Source: Eurosta solidaginis (Eukaryota; Arthropoda; Insecta; Diptera; Tephritidae). From it: DNA of 64,000 nucleotides. The stretch spans positions 189,843,477 to 189,907,476 of the forward strand of contig NC_090322.1 of the NCBI RefSeq assembly GCF_040869045.1, given 5' to 3'. Below are positions 56,800 through 64,000 of this stretch, piece by piece. Numbering within the stretch: position 1 is the first letter of the stretch; every line of letters begins with the position of its first letter. The notes beneath the pieces were generated by a model. It saw only the letters and a list, made by a program, of their open reading frames with translations. It was not told the origin of the DNA and did no database searches. The position numbers and the translations under genes are program-made.

Positions 56800-57735
56800 C
56801 ATTTGTAACAACTGATACTAGCAAGTTTTTGTTTTATTATCGGGATATTACAATAAGCAGACTATTGTCGATTTATCGGTGTATTATCGGCTTGCTATTG
56901 TCAAGTTATCGTTTTTGTTTTTTTTTTTATCGACTAGTTGCAGGACGGGTTACAGATGTATCACCGATTTTATATCGAAGTTTCACAAATTCGTAACACT
57001 CCGATAGGAAATCGATAACTTTTCGGTATAAAACCGAGAATGGTTTTATCATAAATCTATAATTTTTAGCTTCTCGATAATATTGTGACGAATATCAGAA
57101 TCACTAAGCTGTTAGTTAATAATCACGCAACAACAAAAACATGAAGCAGCCACTCTTATGTACAAGACAACGAAGAGATACCTCACACACACAGATGTAG
57201 TCGTCAGCCGAAGTAGTTACTCACACATACACACGCATATAGCTATGGGAGAGGCGTGGACTACAGATATATATGTATATAGCAGGTAACTAACCAAGCA
57301 TGAACAAAAACTGTTCACGAAATTACTAGACTTTAGAGGAAAGAGGAGACCGAGAGTATAAAAGCAGCGCAGAGTAATAACGACTCAGTTTTGATTTAAA
57401 CCCGCTATTGGTTGTGAAGTATAATTGTGAAGTACTACTCCCAAAGTAATCTAAATAAAGCCCAGTTTACAGTACTGGATATTGGAGTGATTTATTCAAC
57501 AGTTAAGCTATTCGAATGTTAGCAGAAGGTGCGTAATAAGCAGGATTTCCGTAAATTCGTTATAATATATTGATAACTTTTTGATAACATACCGATAACT
57601 TTTTGGTAACATTTGATAATGTGTCAATTACTTTTCGATAAATAGTCAATAAATTTTCTGTAATAGATCTATAACTTTTCAATAACAAATCAATAACTCG
57701 TCGTAAAAGAGTTGCTATCTCAATTATAAACTTTC
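56800..57735. repeat. TTATCGA-rich array (copy 6), split by a solo LTR
   Basis: TTATTATCGGGATATTAC, GTCGATTTATCGGTG and GAAATCGATAACTTTTCGG lie left of 57083. ATTGATAACTTTTTGATAAC and ACTTTTCGATAAATAG lie right of 57565 to about 57735. Both orientations of the motif occur. Confidence 0.6.
57084..57564 (+). mobile_element. Solo LTR of a Ty3/gypsy element
   Basis: It begins TGTGACGAATATCAG and ends AAATTCGTTATA (TTACA in the relatives). Flanks are ATAT at 57080-57083 and ATAT at 57565-57568, a perfect 4-bp duplication. TATA-like GAGTATAAAAGCAGCG (about 57354) and AATAAAGCCC (about 57452) mark the promoter and polyadenylation signal. It is closely related to the solo LTR at 20285 and more distantly to the LTRs of the element at 43743-49448. 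Confidence 0.9.
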
Positions 57736-59449
57736 CTATCTATAGGAATAATATTATTCATCGCAACCTCAATATTTCAGCCTCCTTCGGTTCCTCCTAT
57801 GACGCGAACGAATTAGAGCGAAATAAAATTATGGCAGATGCGAATATAGCTCAGCGCATAAAACACCACTCACTGCCTTGTCTACGTCACTGTGTTATGT
57901 GGTAGTAGATAAAGGGGAAACCTCCACAGAGTAGGGAAAAAGACCTCCGGGTATATTTATTCTAGCAGACTCTCTCTTGTTAGGATGTACAAGAAGGCAA
58001 ACCACTTCATCCTTCTTATTAATTAATGAATTAAATTCGAAAGTTCTCGCGCTTTTCATTTATTCATTTATGTTAGGCACACTCCATACAGGAGCAGACT
58101 ACAGATGGCCAGCACAATTCAGGGTTTCCTTCTAGCCATCCATATACACTTCAGTTGTAACCATGTAGCCTAAGAGCTCTGCGTGGCCGTTGCTGGGGAC
58201 ACTGCTTAATCTTAAAATAGTTCGATACAATAGCAAGCGGGGTCCATTCGTTAGAGGATATTGATGGCAATTTGTGAATGACAATATCAAGGTCAAGCAC
58301 TCCCAAACTACCCTCGATTGCAGCATAGTTAAGGTCACCGCTGCGATAGCCGCTTAACTATCCTGGTATTCGATGTTAAATTATCTAACCGAGTTAGCAT
58401 TCGGGCGTGTGAAAAAGTTGCTCTTACCGTAAGATATCAGTAACAAATCAAACCACCCTTGTGTTAAGTATTCATATCACGCACGCACACATACAAATAT
58501 TGGGCGATATGGATGACCTTTTTTTGTCGTACACATAATAAGTATCTTCGCACGTACAGTTTGCGGAGTTGGTCTTGCGCTAAAATATTGAATTCTGCTT
58601 GCTGTAGCTTGCTCAATTTGTATCATTTAGTTGTTACTGTCTTTTATACCTCATTTTATTGCCATATGTGTTTTTGATTTGCATATTTTTACGAATGCTT
58701 GAGCTGTGATTTTGTCGATTGCCTGCAAATTGAATTTTCTATTTTCGTTTTGAGTGCTATCAATGATTCTTGTAATAAAATCTTTTAAGAGCCCCACATA
58801 TACAACAAACAATCATTTATAACAAATACGATAGTCACATAAACTTTGTCTGTGCCGACAAAAAGTTTTTTATCTCTGTAGCGAACTCATTAAAAAACTT
58901 TTTAAGGAAATACATTTTTGCCGATTCCGCCTCTTACACACACACGCACAACCAAACATACATATTGACATCTGCTGCTCTTATACACCCACAATTGGCT
59001 TAATAAAACGAAAAACTATTTTTGCATAAATTTGCAACAGTAAGTAGGAATGCTTCTATATCTGGCTATAACGTTAACTCGAGTGATGTCACAAATATGC
59101 GGTCAGTCATCTTGAGCATGTTCATGTTAGAGTGTGCCATTCTCATGCCCCTTACCTCGCTTACGAAATACAATTATGATTGTTGTTGTAGCTCTTTGCA
59201 ACATTTGGACGTTTTTGGCATATATTATACAAATGTTGCAAGGGTATTGCAGAGTTCATTGGTTGACAACTAGCGGTAGCCCACTCAACAAAATTTCCAT
59301 ACAATTTTAGATATTTACTCAGTTGTGTGGGTAAGTTATATTTTATTAGGAAGTAGATGTGCTCCCTCAAAAATGTTGTCTTTAGGAGATGACATTAGTA
59401 AATTTGAACAAGTAAGAAGGGCTAAATACGGAAAGAAGTCAACGCTGCA
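57736..59449. other. Unassigned DNA
   Basis: No supported gene. GTTAGAGGATATTGATGGCAAT near 58249 resembles (in reversed orientation to the Jockey remnant) the LEDID C-terminal bases at 823-860, but nothing else around it fits, so no call is made. Confidence 0.35.
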
Positions 59450-59600
59450 TACATACAGTGGTGATATTTGATATGCGATATTTCACATATCATTTGATAT
59501 GCGATATATCACATGTTATGTATGTGATGTGCGATATGAGATTTTCGATGTTAGATAAGTGACATATATATGATGTGATAATTTCTGAAGAAGTGTTCCG
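59450..59600. repeat. TGATATATCACAT palindromic short repeats, array 1
   Basis: GATATGCGATATTTCACATATC, GATATGCGATATATCACATG and TGATGTGCGATATGAG recur over about 130 bp. Each unit is nearly self-complementary. A second array lies at 61185-61345. Confidence 0.6.
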
Positions 59601-61184
59601 AAATTTTTTAGACGATATGTGAAAGTGATGAACGGATTATACACACACATAATCCTCTCAATAAAAGCTCCACTACTTACTGAGCTAAGACTAAGTATAT
59701 TAGATTAGGTCGTCGGTCTTTTTTGACCGGCCAATTCAACCTAACCTAGGTTGAGAAAGCCTACATTGGACTTAGCACACTTCCATTCAGTGAGACTTGC
59801 CTTTATTCACTATGAACACTTTCAAATAGTATTGGGACTTCACTTTCCTACTTTAAGCTATCAACCGAACCTCCGCCAGTGATCTGTGTTGCTTTGGTCG
59901 ATGTCATGGCATTGAAAAAAGGGGTGGTGAATCAACTCGTTTTCTTTACTAACTCACGCATTCTTTCCTATCCAAACATGGTCATGAGCACCTTTGTACT
60001 TAGAAATCATCACTTTGTGTTCAAAGCAAGGTCGTTTCCCACAACAATCTTTTTTTCTATATTCCACTGAATATCACCCAAAGGTAGTCCTACAGAGCTA
60101 CCCACCTCGTTTGCATCCATTTCTTATCTCCTTACTTCTCTTTGGCAGAACGAGTTTCGACCACTCCGGTAGGAAGATTAATAGTTTGGTTACTGGAACT
60201 GTAGTTATGTGAAGCGACCCAGCCTCTTTTTGGATATCATATACCACTACATAGTCCGGATAAGCAATACTTCGGGTATAATTTAGCGATATATATTTGT
60301 TTGACTTTTTAGTCCTTCATGTATATTGAAGCTACCATTGTCTAAGCCCTCTTTTCATTCTTTTTCGGAAGTAAGTCATCATCTGGAAATCATCAACTGA
60401 CATGATAAAGTCCGTACGTTGTAGCACCTTTATTGAAAGACCTTCCATACACTGAACGTGGCCAGAGTGTTAACGCCTTCGCTGTTGGCTAATTTTTATA
60501 TACTGCTTTCTCCTTTACCGTATAACCCTTTATTCCTGTAAGGGATAAGCTGTGGGCTGGGCGTGACATGAGTGTGTGATTTTTAAGACGTCACATGAGA
60601 TGTCTGATATCTTATGTGTAAAAACGTTAGTGGAATATCAAGTGTCTTGCCGTAATCAGGCTAAGCAAATAGCGCTTCGAAACGAAGTTTCTTATATTTG
60701 AGTTTTATTCCAAAGGCCCCTCACAAATGCTGAAGTCATTCGTTTGTGCAAAAAAAAAATACATCATAGAGAGCTTCAGTGCAGCCATTCCGTCATCTAA
60801 GCCATTTCCTTAATAAAGTACCACAAAGTTTTGAGATTTGACCACCATTATTGATGATAAGCACGGTAAATGTACCGCGGAGTATGTTTTGATGGCATGC
60901 ACTAGGAATGTCAGCAACCTAAGTGCTTTAGAAGAAATCTTATAGACTAGCAAAGGCATGAAGACTGCCAAGTAAAATCAAACAAGAGTGAATATTGTGT
61001 GGGATTTCTGATGCTCATCGGCGCATGTTGATGGCACCATAAACAGAAATAGACAAAGGTATGGTATCCTGCCCATTAAAAATATTTAAAAAAAATGGCA
61101 TTTTCGCACAGGCAGCCGAGAAATGGTGATATTCCAGGCGGGCGGACAAACGTTATGCTACATCTAATATGTTAAATATGGTAT
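59601..61184. other. Unassigned DNA
   Basis: No gene is recognised. CAATTCAACCTAACCTAGG near 59731 resembles the 3' tail of the LOA-like LINE but stands alone. Confidence 0.35.
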
Positions 61185-61345
61185 AAGTTACGTCGTGTGT
61201 GATATTTCATATATGACATGTCATGTGTGATATATCACGTTGTAGTCATCTTGCAAGATGTGTGAATGCAATAAATGTTAAAATGTCTATTCTACCAGGA
61301 AGGCGACGAAGTGTGATATATCATATGTGACATATCATAAGTATA
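61185..61345. repeat. TGATATATCACAT palindromic short repeats, array 2
   Basis: GTGTGATATTTCATATATGAC, ATGTGTGATATATCACG and GTGTGATATATCATATGTG recur, related to 59450-59600. Confidence 0.6.
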
Positions 61346-62326
61346 TAATATTACCGGCTGATTAGCTTTAACTAAGGTTTCTATTTGAAAACGATCCATC
61401 TAAGGAAATGGCCGAAATCTGACCTGAATAGCTTCCAAACAGGCCTTCCGCAACATAAATTGGGTGTATCAACGGCTCTAATAGAGAGCATTATCTCACC
61501 GCGATTTTCCAAACATATGGGATACATGAAATTTGCCATGCACATGAATGAAATTATGCACAAAAATTTGTGACTGTTTTCACTATACCCTACCCGGTGG
61601 GTGCGTTCCGTTATCAAAGATAAATACACAAGCATATGCTTTAGTTGTAATACCGTTAGATAGTTGTTGCCTGGTTGTTTGTTGATAAATGTGTACATTA
61701 GCCATATGTTGATGTGCTTTCAATTCACCAGCACACACACACACACACATGTCTCATGTGCACACAATATTTTAGTAATATTTTAGAATGTTTTTGTTTT
61801 CTTGTTGTTATGTAACCACAACACACAGATAATCCCAATTTATTCGTTCAACAGGTTGCGAACGAGGTCCTTGTAAATGCTTGCACTTGTTATGCCAACG
61901 GTCGCTGTACATCATTGTGGTAATTTTGCAATGTATAACAATTATACTAAATTTACTATTAATAGTATAGTGAAAAGATATAGCTTTTTGGATGGTAAAT
62001 TGGTATTTATAATTGTAGCTATGTATGATGGTTATTAATGTATGAATAAGGTATACATACTTTGTATTGGGAATAATGGTTTTACACAAAATTTATTTCT
62101 CTGGCGGAGTTTGCCTATGCTCGTAGGTATTTACTGTGAGTATTACATGTAACGATGTAACATGAGCAAGGCAAAAGTGATGTTGTCCTTGGAAATATTG
62201 TTAATCTTGTTATTTATTTTGTTTATGGTTAAAGGAATAAAAGGTTAATTCGATTTGTCAAAATGGTGCTTACAAAATTTTGGGGACAAAATTTATCGGA
62301 CTTTATTGCGAAGTTTTATATGTATA
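61346..62326. other. Unassigned DNA
   Basis: There is no supported gene. A short (CA)n run is near 61735. Confidence 0.4.
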
Positions 62327-63286
62327 CTAGCAGACCCGTCAGACGTTGTTCTGCCCTAAATTTGGCCTATCTGCATACTCTTTAATAAGCTTTTTCCGTC
62401 TATCTCTGCCCTACCCCTCTACACTTTTTCCTAATCTTTTTATTCACTCCTCCCTCCGTCTTTTTCGCTTCATCTCCATCTTCGTCTCATTCTATCTCTT
62501 TATCAGCCTCCTTCTCTCTATTCTTTTCTCTCATGTTTTTCTCCTTCTTCTTCATCTCTTATTGCCAGGCCCAGAGGGTGGTATGTATTTTGTTCCATTC
62601 CCATTCCGTGTCTCAGTCCCAGTCACACTCCGAGTCTCAGTCTCAGTCCCAGTCCTAGTCCTAATCCCAGTCCCAGTCTGTCTCTGGTATACTTCCCGGA
62701 AAAAATCATCGTAAATACTAATATAGGCAAATTTATATACCAAATTTCGGTCAAATCGAATAGGACGTGCAAATAGGTATGTGGGTATTATTAGTTCATG
62801 TCTTTATTTCGGCTTCGCATGCATATTTATCAGATTTGCCAGGCTGATGCGACTAAATCGAATATCACAATGAACTTTAGAGCTTTCAGCAACAGCTTTC
62901 ATTTGATATCCATAATACACACACATTCTAGGGGTATCCGGGTCCATGTTTTGGCCTATATCTCGAGACCGTAGTCACTCAGCGGTGTAAAAATTACTCT
63001 GTATTATAGCACACTTCAACAGCTTCAATTTGATACCCATAATGTAAAAACACATTCTATGTGTATCCGGGTCCACGTTCTGGGCTATATCTCGAGACCC
63101 TAGCCTCCCAGTTGCACGAAAATTATCCTGTACTATAGCACTCATCAACAGCTTTCATTTGATATCCATATTGTATAAACACATTCTAGGGGTACCCGGG
63201 TCCACGTTTTGGCCTATATCTCGAGACCCTAGTCACCCAGGGGTATGAAAATTATCCTGTACTCTAGCACTCATCAACAGCTTTTA
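62327..63286 (-). mobile_element. Helitron, second copy, cut by a LINE
   Basis: A|CTAGCAGACCCGTCAG at 62326 is the same terminus as at 30670 (one hairpin base pair lost). The hexanucleotide (CAGTCC/CAGTCT) tract is at about 62610-62690. Tandem units start at 62893, 63020, 63149 and 63278. The element stops abruptly at 63286 in a poly-T run that belongs to an inserted LINE. The other end would lie beyond the right edge. Confidence 0.75.
62893..63285 (-). repeat. 127-129-bp tandem units of the second Helitron
   Basis: Unit starts are spaced 127, 129 and 129 bp and share GGGTCCACG and CTATATCTCGAGACCCTAG with the array at 31219-31945. Fewer units are present here. Confidence 0.85.
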
Positions 63287-64000
63287 TTTTTTTTTTCTCG
63301 GACGTTGTGGCAGCGCACTGCCCTCAAGTGGCCCGATGAAACCAGGCTAATCCTGTTTTGTTTTTTTTTTTTTTTTGTATCCTAATTCTTATTTATGTGT
63401 TACTTATAATTTTTTTTGTTACCGAGGCTTTGAGAGGTGAGAGGCAGTGGCTTCTTAAGCGCCGAGATCTAAAACCGCTCAACTACAGAGAAACTCATGA
63501 GCTGAGAAATATATATTCACAAAATACAATAGACTAAAAGTATAAATATAATTTTTTAATTATTAAGAGAAGATAGAACCGTCTTTTTTATGGCAAAGAG
63601 CGAGTCCGAAACATCAATTATTCTCGAGTGAAAGTTATAATCTTACCACAAAGGTTCACAGAAAAGGTTCGTGTAGTTGGAAATTGCTTCTGCATTGTTT
63701 AAGAATTATAGGTTTATAATGCCTTGAAACTCGGCATGGAACATTCAAGTTTACTTCGTTCAATAGAAATGGGCTTGAAATCGATCCATTTAAAAGTCTA
63801 GCCATAAATAGTACAACTAGCATTTCTCTACGACTTGCAAGGGTAGGAAGATTTATTAGTTTTAATGTATTAGTGTAAGGAGGAAAATTTCTAAAGGCGA
63901 AAAGTAAAAACTGTTTTTGAATTGATTCTAGTCTATCCACATGAACTTGATAACGCGGATTCCAAATTATCGATCCATATTCTAATATCGGCCTCACCAA
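63287..64000 (-). mobile_element. CR1/Jockey-type LINE, 3' part running off the edge
   Basis: A poly-T run at about 63287-63297 is the A-rich tail of a minus-strand LINE, followed by a 3' UTR with another poly-T run near 63361. The coding end (63656-64000) reads VRPILEYGSIIWNPRYQ, LESIQKQFLLFAFRNF, LKLINLPTLASRREMLVVLF and HYKPIILKQCRSNFQLHEPF, the same family as 52400-53313. The frame is open to the window edge. It interrupts the 129-bp array of the Helitron. Confidence 0.8.

Noticed and set aside
58132..58338. LINE fragment suggested by VRGY-like bases
   Set aside because: Only one short word resembles a LINE C-terminus, and surrounding translation in all frames does not extend it.
62346..62714. 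122-codon hydrophobic frame
   Set aside because: Same C/T-rich Helitron interval translated; includes the hexanucleotide repeat.

Overview
This is a eukaryotic, AT-rich, gene-poor window. I find no intact protein-coding gene, rRNA gene or canonical tRNA gene. The repeat repertoire points to a higher fly, most likely a tephritid fruit fly. It includes non-LTR retrotransposons ending in tandem CCTAA-type 3' tails, a tRNA-derived SINE beginning GCCGCCGTGGTGTGATGG, the dipteran ~130-bp 'ATCAAATGAAAG' tandem unit, and a Ty3/gypsy element with an ATAT target duplication. The organism call is inference from familiar repeat types; no database was searched.

Layout. 1-5.2 kb: remains of a Jockey-type LINE (823-1700, -) and a rearranged LOA-like LINE 3' end (3845-5150, -), the latter interrupted by a foldback MITE. 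7.9-13.3 kb: a nearly full-length but broken LOA/I-like LINE (-) with ORF1, endonuclease, RT and RNase H. 14.6-21.3 kb: a TTATCGA-rich array, a (TTTAA)n tract, an RTE-like LINE relic, an old Helitron-like copy, and a second TTATCGA array split by a solo LTR. 24.4-28.2 kb: SINE copies (one pair tail to tail), a degenerate 'ATTTCGGGA' minisatellite and a LOA 3' fragment. 30.7-32.1 kb: a non-autonomous Helitron with a 129-bp tandem array, inserted beside another TTATCGA array. 32.7-33.9 kb: a nested double palindrome and a TA-flanked MITE carrying a SINE. 34.1-37 kb: an RTE-like LINE split by a 2,153-bp Transib-like DNA transposon. 38-42.5 kb: a TTATCGA array, and a SINE carrying a second retroposon. 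43.7-49.4 kb: a Ty3/gypsy element (-) with both LTRs and its ATAT duplication. 50.4-53.3 kb: a CR1/Jockey-type LINE split by a second element carrying ~130-bp units. 53.5-57.7 kb: SINE pieces, the second copy of the MITE+SINE composite, and another solo LTR inside a TTATCGA tract. 62.3-64 kb: a second Helitron copy, cut by a LINE that runs off the right edge.

How the parts relate. The window is a stack of nested insertions: Transib in LINE, 130-bp-unit element in LINE, LINE in Helitron, retroposon in SINE, SINE in MITE, and LTRs in TTATCGA arrays. Each gives relative ages. Every coding element is inactivated, with catalytic changes (YAND, YAED, YTDG, protease DMG), frameshifts or internal deletions.

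The most interesting observations are: (1) the Transib relic, whose two ends each show a CACAGTG heptamer and, exactly 22 bp inward, a GCAAAWATC block, recalling the recombination signals used by RAG1/2; (2) a dispersed family built around TTATCGA arrays that is dense in words related to DREF/BEAF-32 sites; (3) a shared ~130-bp unit in two otherwise different elements; (4) a composite MITE+SINE present twice; (5) a gypsy Gag with an N-terminal SAP-like motif and a long coiled coil.
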